DNA of 64,000 nucleotides from Chondrosia reniformis (taxonomy: Eukaryota > Porifera > Demospongiae > Chondrillida > Chondrillidae). Below, one piece after another: positions 1 to 10,582 of the stretch (positions are counted from its first letter, which is position 1; each line of letters starts with the position of its first letter). The stretch covers positions 186,001 through 250,000 of the forward strand of contig OX359190.1 in assembly GCA_947172415.1 (NCBI GenBank), written 5' to 3'. The notes under the pieces are model-generated. The model did not search any database and was not told where the DNA came from. It saw only the letters and a list, made by a program, of their open reading frames with translations. The position numbers and the translations under genes were made by a program.

Positions 1-21
1 GCAACTAGGCGAGGTCTGCAA

Positions 22-2202
22 ATGGCGGAGCTTCCAGCGGTCCCACTCATTCAGTCCAGCGAGCTTAGTCTCTCTTGTGTCGGTTGCGGAGAGAAAGTAA
101 AAGAGTTGAAATGTCTACCGTGTCTCCACTCGTTAGCTTTGTGCGAGAAGGTAGAATGTCGAGAGAAGATTCTCCATCGCAGCGTCTCCTGCAAGATTTG
201 CGAGGAAGTGTTCTCCTTGTCTCTCAAAAATCTTTCTGACCATCCGTTCGCTCTGAGGAAGGCTTTGAGCAACCAGTACCGGAAGGAAGGCGTCATCTGT
301 CAGGAGGAACACGAAGAAGAGAGATCGGCCGTAAGTTTCTGCTCGACTTGCGATGCGTTCATTTGTCAGGAATGCGTCGATCATCATGAAACTCGAAAAG
401 TCTTCAAGAAACACGAAATGAAGCCGTTGCAAGGAGTGCTTGAGCAAGGCGGTAAGAAAGAGGATTTGTTCAAATGCTCGAAACACAGTAAGAATTGCGA
501 ACTTTACTGTCACACTTGTGAAGAAATGATTTGTCACATTTGCTCTTCTATCGAACCGCATCGTTCCCACAAAGTATCGTACATTGACGATAAGCTGGGA
601 GAGTCCAACAAGACCACTCTGACACAGTGCCTATCATCCGTGAGGACTCAAAGGAAGGCAATGAGATCTGCTCTCCAAGAAGTGCAGGACAGCAAAGCTA
701 GTCTCCAACAGCAGTCTGAGAATGCGTTAGGAGAGATTGCTGAAATGAAGGAGCATCTGTTTGCCATGGTGACAGCCCGCTGTGATGGTCTTGCTGCTGA
801 AGTGAGGGAAGCAAAAGACAAGGGAAGAAGAGAACTTGAGAGACGCGAGAGAGAATTGAAAGTCAGTCTGAAGAAGCTTGATGCATTCCATTGCCTGTCA
901 GAAGAGATGAGTTTGAATGGAACAACAGAAGAGCAGTTATCAGTGACAAAGAAGATTGTCAGTCGCATGTCATCTCTCAGCAGCAGTATCTCAATGCCAA
1001 GAGCCTCCATCCAACCTTCTGTTGGTCTGAAGAGCTGTGATCGAGAAGAAGTGGAAAAGTACATCTCATCACTTGGAAGCATCCATCACAGTCCCCATCC
1101 ACCAAACTGCACTATGGAAGGAGTGAAAGTGAAGGATGACGTCGTTACCTGCAGAAGCTTTGCCAAGAAACCTCTTCACTTGAAGGTGATGACAAGAGAC
1201 GAGAGAGGCAATGAGTGCAGAGGAGGAGAGAAAGTGTTGGCTGTCCTTCATCCTGTGACAGCAGGTGTTCCTGTGTTTGGTAAAGTAGAAGACATGAGAG
1301 ATGGCACATACGAGGTGCAGTTTGCAAGTGTTCCATCAGAGAAGTGCCATCTGAGTGTGACTGTTGGAGGACATGATGTAGCAGGCAGTCCAGTAGAGGT
1401 GAAGGTAGTTGGTGTTAGCGTAATTACTGCAGTCAAGCAGGAGTTCAAGCATCCATCAGGTTCTCTGTATTTGGGTGTTGCAGTAGGTCCGGATGGTTTG
1501 CTATACTGTTCAGATAAGAGTGGACAAGTGACTATCCTAAACAGACAAGGTCAAGTTATAAGAAGCTTCAAAGTCAGGAATGGTGGTTCATTGATTGGAA
1601 TAGCACTAAGTAGAAGAGGGAATATGACTGTTAATGACTTTGATAATGGCTACATCAGTATCTACACAGCAGCTGGTGAATTTATAAGGCAGTTTGGAGG
1701 AAAAGGTAAAGATCAAGGTCAACTTAGTAATCCATATGGTGTGGCAGTTAACAAGGAGGGACATATATTTTTGGCAGATTGGGGAGGTCATTGTGTTTCT
1801 GTGTTTACAGAAAAAGGTACATTCCTGTACAGGTTTGGTCACGAGGGTAAAGCTGAAGGAGAATTTAATTACCCAAATTACATTCTCATAACACCTGATG
1901 ATTTGGTGTATGTGACAGATAAAGGAAATGATCGTATTCAAGTGTTTCAGCAGAATGGTCAGTTTATTAGGCAGTTTGGTAATGGCATTGTGAACTATCC
2001 ACGAGGTATAGCAATCACATATGATGGACATATAGTGGTAGCTTCATGGGGAGATAATAAGCTCATCATCTTCACACAAGATGGACAGTGTGTCCATGAA
2101 GTGACTGATATTGGATTGAAAGGTCCTTATGGTGTAGCAGTTGATAGTGATGGACTTATTTACATAGCAGATAGTAATAACAGTAGAGTAGTAGTACTTT
2201 GA
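22..2202 (+). CDS. TRIM-NHL protein, array copy 1 (intronless)
   Basis: A 726-residue single-exon protein of the TRIM2/TRIM3/TRIM71 type. Order of domains: a RING-like zinc finger (about residues 20-66, with CVGC, CLPCLH and SCKIC clusters), B-box 1 (about 91-137), B-box 2 (about 150-190, CSKH...CHTC...CHIC...H..H), a coiled coil rich in E/K/Q (about 205-320), a filamin-type immunoglobulin repeat (about 350-460) and six NHL beta-propeller blades (about 475-726). Family members are usually cytoplasmic E3 ubiquitin ligases or RNA-binding regulators; which applies here is unknown. The start is the MAEL shared by the copies, just after a conserved GGCGAGGTCTGCAA leader. Blade loops read DKSG, DFDN, ADWGG, DKGND, SWGDN and DSNN, which differ from the sister copies. 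The C-terminal end SRVVVL is invariant in all seven. Confidence 0.93.
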   Translation: MAELPAVPLIQSSELSLSCVGCGEKVKELKCLPCLHSLALCEKVECREKILHRSVSCKICEEVFSLSLKNLSDHPFALRKALSNQYRKEGVICQEEHEEERSAVSFCSTCDAFICQECVDHHETRKVFKKHEMKPLQGVLEQGGKKEDLFKCSKHSKNCELYCHTCEEMICHICSSIEPHRSHKVSYIDDKLGESNKTTLTQCLSSVRTQRKAMRSALQEVQDSKASLQQQSENALGEIAEMKEHLFAMVTARCDGLAAEVREAKDKGRRELERRERELKVSLKKLDAFHCLSEEMSLNGTTEEQLSVTKKIVSRMSSLSSSISMPRASIQPSVGLKSCDREEVEKYISSLGSIHHSPHPPNCTMEGVKVKDDVVTCRSFAKKPLHLKVMTRDERGNECRGGEKVLAVLHPVTAGVPVFGKVEDMRDGTYEVQFASVPSEKCHLSVTVGGHDVAGSPVEVKVVGVSVITAVKQEFKHPSGSLYLGVAVGPDGLLYCSDKSGQVTILNRQGQVIRSFKVRNGGSLIGIALSRRGNMTVNDFDNGYISIYTAAGEFIRQFGGKGKDQGQLSNPYGVAVNKEGHIFLADWGGHCVSVFTEKGTFLYRFGHEGKAEGEFNYPNYILITPDDLVYVTDKGNDRIQVFQQNGQFIRQFGNGIVNYPRGIAITYDGHIVVASWGDNKLIIFTQDGQCVHEVTDIGLKGPYGVAVDSDGLIYIADSNNSRVVVL

Positions 2203-2725
2203 GAACTTTTAGAGAACAAGTTGTTAACTGTGAACATTTTACAAATTACATTACAAGTGTTTTTCTTATTTGGTAAATCCACTCAATTGAAAATGGAGAA
2301 ATTAATAAAAAGGACAAATAAATAATATAATAACTTTATTTATAACATCGTAGAAATAGTAATTAGTGGAGTGTTCAAGAAGTTGATGTTAGCATTTCCT
2401 TATTTGGTAACCTCAAAGAGCCAGAGTCAACACTTTGTTCAATTGAAAATTAAATAAAGGTATAAATAATTGAGTTAAATAGCAGTTTCATAGAAACAGT
2501 TAATGCACATTATGAAGTATGTTCATAGTGTCCATGTCTGGTAGTTAATGTTATATTTATTATATTTATTGTATAATGTATATGTTATATTTCAATACAA
2601 ACCAATTTGGTTGTAATTTTAATTCCTAAAATTCCAAATTTTAAGTGTATTGTACTAATACTTGTACCTAATTCCTACTTGTCTATTTTACTAATAATTT
2701 AAGTTGTTATATTTATAGTGTCCAT
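2203..2725. other. AT-rich spacer with TRIM 3' repeat motifs
   Basis: No gene is visible. The first 30 bases after the TRIM stop (GAGAACTTTTAGAGAACAAG) recur after the other TRIM copies. A short motif with TTATTTGGTAACC and, further on, CAATTGAAAATGGA plus AATTAATAAAA recurs in this spacer and in those after other TRIM genes, sometimes twice per spacer, so it is a dispersed 3'-flank repeat. Confidence 0.6.
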
Positions 2726-2894
2726 TCAGCCCAGCAGTCTAGTCTGGTTCTGCAGCCACTGGTAGGCCTTCATGTTCCCCTTCTTCCTCAGTAGAGGTCC
2801 CACCTGCTCCCAACACTTTGTGTGGTACTCATTCAACCACTCAATCTAAAGAGAGAGAAACTGTCAACACAGAACAGGTTGCATCTCCTCTCCT

Positions 2895-3060
2895 CCCAGC
2901 CACACCCCTTCCCATCCAGTCACACCCCTTCCCATCCAGCCACACCCCTTCCCATCCAGCCACACCCCTTCCCATCCAGCCACACCCCTTCCCATCCAGC
3001 CACACCCCTTCCATCCAGCCACACCCCTTCCAATCCAGCCACACCCCTTCCCATCCTTGC
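2895..3060. repeat. 20-bp minisatellite in last XPNPEP1 intron (unit A)
   Basis: About eight tandem copies of CCACACCCCTTCCCATCCAG within the last intron of the XPNPEP1 fragment. The same array occurs in the other four units with different copy numbers. Proline/histidine-rich open frames across it are repeat artefacts. Confidence 0.9.
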
Positions 3061-3764
3061 TTCTCTCACTCACTTCTAAAGGAGTCAGTAACTCTGGCAG
3101 GATCATCTTCTGCTGGTAGGGTACCATGGTAACGGGCTCCATTGTGAGGTACTGCTCATTCTTGTAGCGATGAGGAGTTGCAGCCTCCTCAATCAGCACC
3201 ACATTCTCGTGTCTGATACCAAAGCTACCGTCGTCATAGTAACCCGGCTCTGTGAGAGTAAGAGGAGACAAGCTAGACAATGCAGATGTCAGTGATCTGT
3301 TATACCGACCGTCTGAGAGGAACATTCCAGCAAGGAGTGGTCCCCGGGATGGACGAGAGTTGATACCACAGGGACCTTCATGCACATTGAGAAAATGGCC
3401 GACACCATGTCCTGTGCCATGCAGGTAGTTCAGACCTGCACTCCATAGAGGAGCTCGTGCCAGCACTTCAATGCGATGGCCATCAGTCTTGCTGGGGAAG
3501 ACGGCAGTAGACAGAGCAATGTGACCCTTTAGCACTCGAGTGAAGCACTCCTATATGGGACAGTATAGACCACAGGGCTCATACAGCTCACAGCTCATAA
3601 TTGAAGGGTTTTACCCTTTGAAACTGTGTTGGTGACCCAAAATGTACAGTTCTAGTCACATCAGTTGTTCCATCCCAGTACTGAGCACCCGAGTCCACCA
3701 GGTACATCTCATCGGAGCAGAGCTTACGGTCAGTGGCAGGAGTGGGACTGCAGAGAGAAAGAGG

Positions 3765-3890
3765 AGGGGCCAGTGGGTGTGTCCTAAGAGCTGGTGGGTG
3801 TGTCCTATGAGCTGGTGGGCGTATCCTATGAGCTGGTGGGTGTGTCCGAAGAGCTGGTGGGCGTGTCCTATGAGCTGATGGGTGTGTCTT
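3765..3890. repeat. Intronic minisatellite (GAGCTGGTGGGTGTGTCCTA)n
   Basis: About six degenerate copies of a ~20-bp unit lie in the XPNPEP1 intron between 3748 and 3913. The same repeat is present at 29820-29965 in the complete gene. Confidence 0.85.
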
Positions 3891-4745
3891 ATTACTGCTG
3901 TATCTAGAGGACTCACCGATAATGTATGACAGCTCCATTAGGACCAGATGATGAAATAGTAGCAAAACTAAGATCAACAAACTCACTGGCTTGTCTACAG
4001 AATTGGATCAACCATAACTTATTAACTTATTAACAAGTACATCTCACAGGTCAGGTCAAGTACCTTCGAAAACCTTCTAGCTTATCAGCACCGGATATCT
4101 CTGTCACAGCTCCCCTGGGGACTTCCCCCTCCAGCCAGCAGAGGTACTGGCAAAGGGCCACTGCATCTCGCATCTACCAAAGATCAAAGGAAATGATCAA
4201 AGGGAGACAGAGGGAAATCAATTAAAGGTCTCCTTATCTCACATGTGCATTCCTCATGCCTTGGATCTCTGTAGCATTCTTGACAGCTTTCATCTCCTGA
4301 ATCGGACTCATCTCTTTCACCAGTTGGGTCTACATGGTCAGAACATACTCCCAATACTATGACAACTCACTCCCTCCCCTCCCCCCAGGGGTGACAACTC
4401 ACTCCCTCCCCTCCCCCCAGGGGTGACAACTCACCTTTGGGACTAGTCCACTTAAAGCTTGACTGGACACTTTGTCAATCTACACACATCAGACAACACA
4501 ACTTGTTATAAGTACGTACGTACATTACATTACAGAGAGGAGCAACTCCCTTCCCTAATAACACTGTTGCTATGGCAACTGACCCAAATCTTTCCTTCTG
4601 CCTGATTCTTTACTACTTCTTGAACATGTTTTCCAATCTCTTCATATCCAAATAAGGAAACTCCACCATCTTCAGAAACTTTCAAGTGATTCTTCACATC
4701 TTCTGTCAACTTTTCTTTATTAATAAACAACCTTTAATCCATAAA

Positions 4746-4801
4746 TGGGGAAGGGAGAGGGAGAGGAGGATAGGGAGGGAGAGGGAGAGGGAGAGGGAGC
4801 A
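4746..4801. repeat. GGGAGA purine tract
   Basis: A polypurine run of GGGAGAGGGAGAGG type in an XPNPEP1 intron. The equivalent tract in the complete gene is longer (30815-30950). Confidence 0.8.
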
Positions 4802-4889
4802 TGCTATAGGTGATATAATCAAAGACTTATTTCCTTACTGTATGTTGTCCAGTGTTACAATGATGTGTGAAAAGAGGATTAAATTCAAC

Positions 4890-5241
4890 ATCTCCTCCTC
4901 TTCCTCTTCCTCCACTCTTAGAGTAGACCTTTCTGTCTCGTTCTCCACAAAATTTTCACTCAACACATCATCAGCAGTACCTACAGACATGAGAGATGAC
5001 AGATTTTATGGTTGTCATGGAAACTGTACAACCAAACATTAACAACATATTCACTGAGGGGATTCGAGAATGTTCTCAAAGAGTACAATATTAACCAAAT
5101 TGGAACAGTGAGTGACTTTTAACAAAAAGTGAAACAATATATTACAATTATTACTACTTTGCAGTTGTTAACTGGACAAAGGCCCTTAGTGTAATTTTTA
5201 TACAAATGCTTCTTTCTGAACATGAAGGACAGAGTATTTGG
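4890..5241. other. Insertion of unknown origin in XPNPEP1 fragment
   Basis: About 350 bp with no counterpart in the complete XPNPEP1 (there the alignment passes from about 31030 to 31050). On the minus strand it opens with an acidic reading frame ending in a run of glutamates. On the plus strand 5043-5105 reads as an exon-like peptide (TYSLRGFENVLKEYNINQIG) followed by a good donor GTGAGT. I do not recognise the source gene. Confidence 0.4.
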
Positions 5242-5277
5242 TTCAGCAACCCAATGCATACCAAATACACACTGTAA

Positions 5278-6344
5278 ACAGTGTACTCTTGTGCATCTCT
5301 CACGTGTACTCAAGGATAGGAGGGATGGAGCTACGTCTCCTCTGTGAGGATCCAGTGGAGGAGGAGGAGATAGCGAGAGGCGTAGCCATGGAGGTGCAAG
5401 ACTTGGCACTGTCTCATGTGCTGTCAGTGCAATTGTGCTCAGACGTGCAAGAGGCCTTTGAAGGAGCACATGTCATATTTGTACTGGATCATGTCCGCTG
5501 TCCAGCTGAGAGCTGCAGTGAGGAGATGGAGGAGAGGTCAGAGGGCAAAGGTCAGGAGAATGTAGAGGGCAAAGGTCAGGAGAATGTAGAGAGCAAAGGT
5601 CAAGAAGGTACAACTGATGAAGAAATGAACTTGTTACAGAAATCTGGAGAGGTGTTTAAAGTCTATAAAGATGTCTTGTCCTCACTGAAGGATAAACCGA
5701 GGAAGGTGATAGTGACAGGTCCTTTTGCTGCGTTGGGTGTCTCTATAATCTCACCAGCTGTGGACATGTGTGTGGCTCCGGCCGTCCTCACCTGCCAGCA
5801 AGCTGCATCCATTATAGCAGAGAGGCTGTCCATCAACCCCTCCCATGTGAGGGGCGTGGCAGTGTGGGGCGGTACCAGAGGGAGGGAGGCGGTACTGGAC
5901 CTCTCCTCCGTTGTAGTCCACAGCTACAAGAGGAGCGCCATCACTGGACCAGAATGGTTCAGCAGGCCTTTGAGAGAGTGTGTGTTTGAAGGAGAGTGGT
6001 TGAACGCAGAGCTCCCTCAACTGGTGGAGCAGCGGTCGGTGGGCGAGGGAGACACTTGTGTTCCTCCACCTCTGGCTGAGGGCGTGGTACTGGTGACATT
6101 TGTAGAGTGCTGGGAGGCGGGGTCATCAGACCACACCTTTTCAGTAGCTTTGTGTCTCAATGATGTGGGGAATTTCCCTTCCAATGTGGCCATCTCTGTT
6201 CCATGTTGTCTGAAAGATGGAAAACTTGAACTAAACCTCAAACGCTATCAAGCTCTTGATGCTACTGTCAAAGAGAGACTGGAACATTCAATAGAATGGA
6301 TCAAACGAGAAGTAGACAGTTTCATATCAAACAGCTCCACATAG
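5278..6344 (+). pseudogene. MDH1B: MDH1B-like, unit A (N-terminus missing)
   Basis: The C-terminal ~350 residues of a malate dehydrogenase 1B-like protein (LDH/MDH superfamily, a divergent animal paralogue whose enzymatic activity is uncertain). The frame is open to the usual end (SFISNSST). It begins abruptly at about 5278, inside what is coding sequence in the sister copies, joined to XPNPEP1 intron sequence; the first ~160 residues and the promoter are lost. It carries three copies of a 24-bp in-frame repeat encoding EGKGQENV-type octapeptides (5550-5610), against two in copies B and C. An open frame runs upstream from 5238 but has only a TTG start. Probably not expressed as a normal enzyme. 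Confidence 0.8.
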
Positions 6345-6747
6345 CACATGACAATTATCACAACACAAACCAGTAAATAGACTCATTCTTCAGTTAATTG
6401 TAAACTTCTAAACTTCAAAGTATTCTTAAATAAAAGTGGTACAAGTGAAATTATGTTATGAATGTCCATTGGTATAGCTAAATATACAAAACCATGTACT
6501 AAAATCGATCCTACATGCATAGATCAAGGGATAACCCCTTTTTGGAAGGAAATCTTAAATACAAATTAAAATAAATTGCTGAGTCTAAATACACTATATA
6601 ATATATAGCTACAAATCGATCTATAGATTGCTACATAAACCATAAAGTACCAAAATAGTAACAACTGAACTGATTACTAAAATTAGACAAACAACGGACA
6701 GATTGAATAAACATTTACCAAATACAGCAACTAGGCGAGGTCTGCAA
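6345..6747 (+). promoter_or_regulatory. MDH1B-TRIM spacer with conserved TRIM upstream cassette
   Basis: The proximal ~130 bp (about 6613-6747) is nearly identical in front of all six TRIM genes whose upstream is visible. It contains ATAGATTGCTACATAAACC, AAAGTACCAAAATAGTAAC and the leader GCAACTAGGCGAGGTCTGCA. The distal part is AT-rich and has no gene. I infer a core promoter plus 5' UTR that travels with each TRIM gene. Confidence 0.6.
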
Positions 6748-8934
6748 ATGGCGGAGCTTCCAGCGGTTCCACCCCTTCAGTCCAGCGAGTCTAGTCTCTC
6801 TTGTGTCGGTTGCGGAGAGAAAGTAGAAGAGTTGAAATGTCTACCGTGTCTCCACTCGTTAGCTTTGTGCGAAAAGGTAGAATGTCGAGAGAAGATTCTC
6901 CATCGCAGCGTCTCCTGCCAGATTTGCGAGGAAGTGTTCTCCTTGTCTCTCAAGGATCTTTCTGACCATCCGTTCGCTCTGAGGAAGGCTTTGAGCAACC
7001 AGTACCGGAAGGAAGGCGTCGTCTGTCAGGAGGAACACGAAGAAGAGAGATCGGCCGTAAGTTTCTGCTCGACTTGCGATGCGTTCATTTGCCAGGAATG
7101 CGTCGATCTTCATAAAACTCGAAAAGTCTTCAAGAAACACGAAATGAAGCCGTTGCAAAGAGTGTTTGAGCAAGGCGGTAAGAAAGAGGATTTGTTCAAA
7201 TGCTCGAAACACAGTAAGAATTGCGAACTTTACTGTCACACTTGTAAAGAAATGATTTGTCACATTTGCTCTTCTATCGAACCGCATCGTTCCCACAAAG
7301 TGTCGTACATTGACGATAAGCTGGGAGAGTCGAACAAGACCACTCTGACGCAGTGCCTTTCATCCGTGAGGACTCAAAGGAAGGCAATCAGATCTGCTCT
7401 CCAAGAAGTGCAGGACAGCAAAGCTAGTCTTCAACAGCAGTCTGAGAATGCGTTAGGAGAGATTGCTGGAATGAAGGAGAATCTGTTTGCCATGGTGACA
7501 GTCCGCTGTGATGGTCTTGCTGCTGAAGTGAGGGAAGCAGAAGACAAGGGAAGAAGAGAACTTGAGAGACGCGAGAGAGAATTGAAGGTCAGTCTGAAGA
7601 AGCTTGATGCATTCCATTGCCTGTCAGAAGAGATGAGTTTGAATGGAACAACAGAAGAGCAGTTATCAGTGACAAAGAAGATTGTCAGTCGCATGTCATC
7701 TCTCAGCAGCAGTATCTCAATGCCAAGAGCCTCCATCCAACCTCCTGTTGGTCTGAAGAGCTGTGATCGAGAAGAAGTGGAAAAGTACATCTCATCACTT
7801 GGAAGCATCCATCACAGTCCCCATCCACCAAACTGCACTATGGAGGGAGTGGAATTTAAGGATAACGTCATTACCTGCAGAATGAGACCTTGGATAAAGA
7901 AACCTCTTCACTTTAAGGTGAAGACACGAGACGAGAGAGGCAATGAGTGCAGAGGAGGAGAGAAAGTGTTGGCTGTCCTTCGTCCTGTGACAGCAGGTGT
8001 TCCTGTGTTTGGTGAAGTAGCAGACATGAGAGATGGCACATATGAGGTGCAGTTTGCGAGTGTTCCATCAGAGAAGTGCCATCTGAGTGTGACTGTTGGA
8101 GGACATGATGTAGCAGGCAGTCCAGTAGAGGTAAGGGTAGTTGGTGGTAGCGTAATTACTGCAGTCAAGCAGGAGTTCAAGCATCCATCAGGTTCTGGGT
8201 ATTTGGATGTTGCAGTAGGTCCGGATGGTTTGCTATACTGTTCAGATAACAGTGGACAAGTGACTATCCTAAACAGACAAGGTCAAGTTATAAGAAGCTT
8301 CAAAGTCAAGAATAGTGCTATATTGTTTGGAATAGCACTAAGTAGAACAGGGAATGTGATAGTTAGTGACCATGATAATGGCTACATCAGTATCTACACA
8401 GCAGCTGGTGAATTTATAAGGCAGTTTGGAGGAAGAGGTAAAGATCAAGGTCAACTTAGTAATCCACGTGGTTTGGCAGTTAACAAGGAAGGACATATAT
8501 TTGTGGCAGAGTGTGGAGGTCATTGTGTTTCTGTGTTTACAGAAGAAGGTACATTCCTGTACAGGTTTGGTCACAAGGGTAAAGCTGAAGGAGAGTTTAA
8601 TTGCCCAAGTTACATTTTCATAACACCTGATGATTTGGTGTATGTCATAGATGGTGATAATAATCACATTCAAGTGTTTCAGCAGAATGGTCAGTTTATT
8701 AGGCAGTTTGGTAATGGCATTGTGGAGGGTCCACAAGGTATAGCAGTCACAAGTGATGGACATATAGTGGTCGCTTCATATAGTGCTAATAAGCTCAGCA
8801 TCTTCACACAAGATGGACATTGTGTCCATGAAGTGACTGATATTGGATTGAATGGTCCTGTTGGTGTAGCAGTTGATAGTAATGGACTTATTTACATAGC
8901 AGATTTTGATAACAGTAGAGTAGTAGTACTTTGA
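6748..8934 (+). CDS. TRIM-NHL protein, array copy 2
   Basis: A 728-residue intronless paralogue with the same RING-like, two B-box, coiled-coil, filamin and six-blade NHL layout. The frame stays open upstream to 6703, but the MAEL start at 6748 is the one shared with the sisters. Differences from copy 1: the filamin insert reads MRPWIKK in place of SFAKK; B-box 1 has VDLHKTRK; blade loops read DNSG, DHDN, AECGG, DGDNN, SYSAN and DFDN; pre-strand positions read NPRG, NCPSY, EGPQG and NGPVG. Framework residues are almost unchanged. The gene follows the truncated MDH1B of unit A by ~400 bp. Confidence 0.93.
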   Translation: MAELPAVPPLQSSESSLSCVGCGEKVEELKCLPCLHSLALCEKVECREKILHRSVSCQICEEVFSLSLKDLSDHPFALRKALSNQYRKEGVVCQEEHEEERSAVSFCSTCDAFICQECVDLHKTRKVFKKHEMKPLQRVFEQGGKKEDLFKCSKHSKNCELYCHTCKEMICHICSSIEPHRSHKVSYIDDKLGESNKTTLTQCLSSVRTQRKAIRSALQEVQDSKASLQQQSENALGEIAGMKENLFAMVTVRCDGLAAEVREAEDKGRRELERRERELKVSLKKLDAFHCLSEEMSLNGTTEEQLSVTKKIVSRMSSLSSSISMPRASIQPPVGLKSCDREEVEKYISSLGSIHHSPHPPNCTMEGVEFKDNVITCRMRPWIKKPLHFKVKTRDERGNECRGGEKVLAVLRPVTAGVPVFGEVADMRDGTYEVQFASVPSEKCHLSVTVGGHDVAGSPVEVRVVGGSVITAVKQEFKHPSGSGYLDVAVGPDGLLYCSDNSGQVTILNRQGQVIRSFKVKNSAILFGIALSRTGNVIVSDHDNGYISIYTAAGEFIRQFGGRGKDQGQLSNPRGLAVNKEGHIFVAECGGHCVSVFTEEGTFLYRFGHKGKAEGEFNCPSYIFITPDDLVYVIDGDNNHIQVFQQNGQFIRQFGNGIVEGPQGIAVTSDGHIVVASYSANKLSIFTQDGHCVHEVTDIGLNGPVGVAVDSNGLIYIADFDNSRVVVL

Positions 8935-10582
8935 GAACTTTTAGAGAACAAGTTTGTTAACTGAACATTTTACAATTTATAGAAATTATTAAATGATTAG
9001 TTATACAATGATTTATTCAGTTTCAATTTAAAATTCATGTTTATTTACAAATTACACTGTTTACCTTATTTGGTAACCTACCAACACTCAAAGAGCCAGT
9101 ACAATTTGTTCAATTGAAAATGGACAAATTAATAAAAAGGACAATTAAATATAATTAAATACGTATATAATAAATTTATTAAATAACATGTTTCATAGAA
9201 TTGTTAATGTCAATATATATGTTAGTGAAGGCAAGAAGTGTATTATAGAAAAATAGTTGATATATATAAGTTTCTCCCCATTTCCTTATTTGGTAACCTA
9301 CCACCCACTTAAAGAGCATGTACAATGTTTACAAACACTTTGTTCAATTGAAAATGACAAATTAATAAAAGGATTGAGTTAAATAGTAACGGTTAATGTT
9401 ATATACAGTGCAAGTTACAATATACTAAGGTAATCTAAATAAATAATGTAATTAATTAAATAATTCATATGGCTCCAAGAAAGGATGTAGAAACAAAATG
9501 GGCATATCATCATAAAGTATAAGATATAAAACTCGTTTTAAAAGAAAGGATTTCTTATTTAGGCCTCCGTTTGTTAGAAAACGGAGGACAAAGTCTGCAT
9601 ATAAAAGGCCATAGGACTATAGAAAACCTATGGAAAATTTATATTCAAACCATGTGTTATATTAATAAAAATTTTCAATTGTTCAGATAACTGTGAAACC
9701 AACATATATCATGGTAGGAAACGTCTGGCGAAGTTTTACTTAATTAAATGAGCAAAATAATCAAGATAATAATGAAGAATTCAAGGTTACGATTGCGCAA
9801 CCTGATGATGTATTATGATGTTTCTCTAGTGCGTCACCAACACCTCTCGTATGTCGCTCCGTAAACATTTAGTGGATCTTGTGACGTTGCGAAAACGTCA
9901 CCGCCTCGTTGCTAAAGAAGATCATCCCTTTCGTGTACGGCTATGACAAGTCGACGCTCTCCTACGAGAAAGAGCTACGGAATAAGCGAGTTGTAGCGAA
10001 GGTTAGATAAAGCGTATTTGTATACGTTCATGTTAAGTTTAAGCCAGAATTGTTGCTATATATTGATGTAAAATAAATAAAATAAATTCGTTTAGACGAC
10101 CGTAGTAAAACTTTGGTACTTTAAGCTGCGTCATCTCTTCTTTTAATAAATTTGAAGTGAAACGTAACAGAAAATGGAAAATTTCTAATTGATCAATGAT
10201 ATTGCAAATTTTAAGTATAAAAATTATGTAATTAACAGTTTATAGAAATTTATAGAAATTATTGAATTATTAGTTATACAATGATTTATTCAGTTTCAAT
10301 TTAATGTTTAACAAATTACATTTCCAAATGTTTATTTATAAACTAGTGTTTATTCATTAATTTTAATATAGTATAGTATTCAATATAGTAAGATAGGTGA
10401 TGCAAGTTTCATTTCACAAGTACAAATTTGACTTTAATTCAATTCTGCTTATAATAAATTTGAAGTGAAAGTTAAAACGCCTAATTCTATCTAGATCTGT
10501 CTAATAGAACTAATAATTTAGTTATATATATAGATGTGAAGTGTGGCAAGAAGTATATATTCAGTATATATTCAGTGTCTAT
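8935..10582. other. Enlarged spacer with unit-specific insertion
   Basis: About 1.65 kb, against 0.3-0.7 kb in the other units. The flanks (8960-9050 and about 10240-10320) share TAGTTATACAATGATTTATTCAG-like sequence, and the part between about 9470 and 10240 is found only in this unit. It contains perfect hairpins: CCTCCGTTT/AAACGGAGG near 9560-9585 and GTGACGTT/AACGTCAC near 9880-9902. I see no open frame of note. Confidence 0.55.

Larger units (their letters stand above)
2726..5277 (-). pseudogene. XPNPEP1: XPNPEP1 fragment, unit A (5'-truncated)
   Basis: The C-terminal part of cytosolic Xaa-Pro aminopeptidase (M24B metallopeptidase), read on the minus strand. Recognisable exons are 4584-4731, 4435-4479, 4243-4329, 4064-4173, about 3914-3991, 3615-3747, 3310-3550, 3074-3249 and 2726-2845, all with GT/AG borders. 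They include the metal-ligand segments [30 protein letters not shown] and EPGYYDDG. The next exon upstream (about 4845-4890) is already corrupted by a foreign insertion, and the gene stops at about 5277, where sequence switches abruptly into MDH1B exon. The N-terminal half is absent, so this is a relic of the complete gene at 28818-32203. Exon sequence is still well preserved, which implies a recent origin. Confidence 0.85.

Noticed and set aside
133-570. Reverse-strand ~145-codon frames antisense to each TRIM B-box region, conserved in several copies
   Set aside because: Conservation follows from the sense TRIM sequence; no initiation context or family similarity.
6703-6747. Upstream start for TRIM copy 2 (15 extra residues)
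   Set aside because: The extension lies in the conserved leader and is not open or conserved in the sister copies; MAEL is shared by all.
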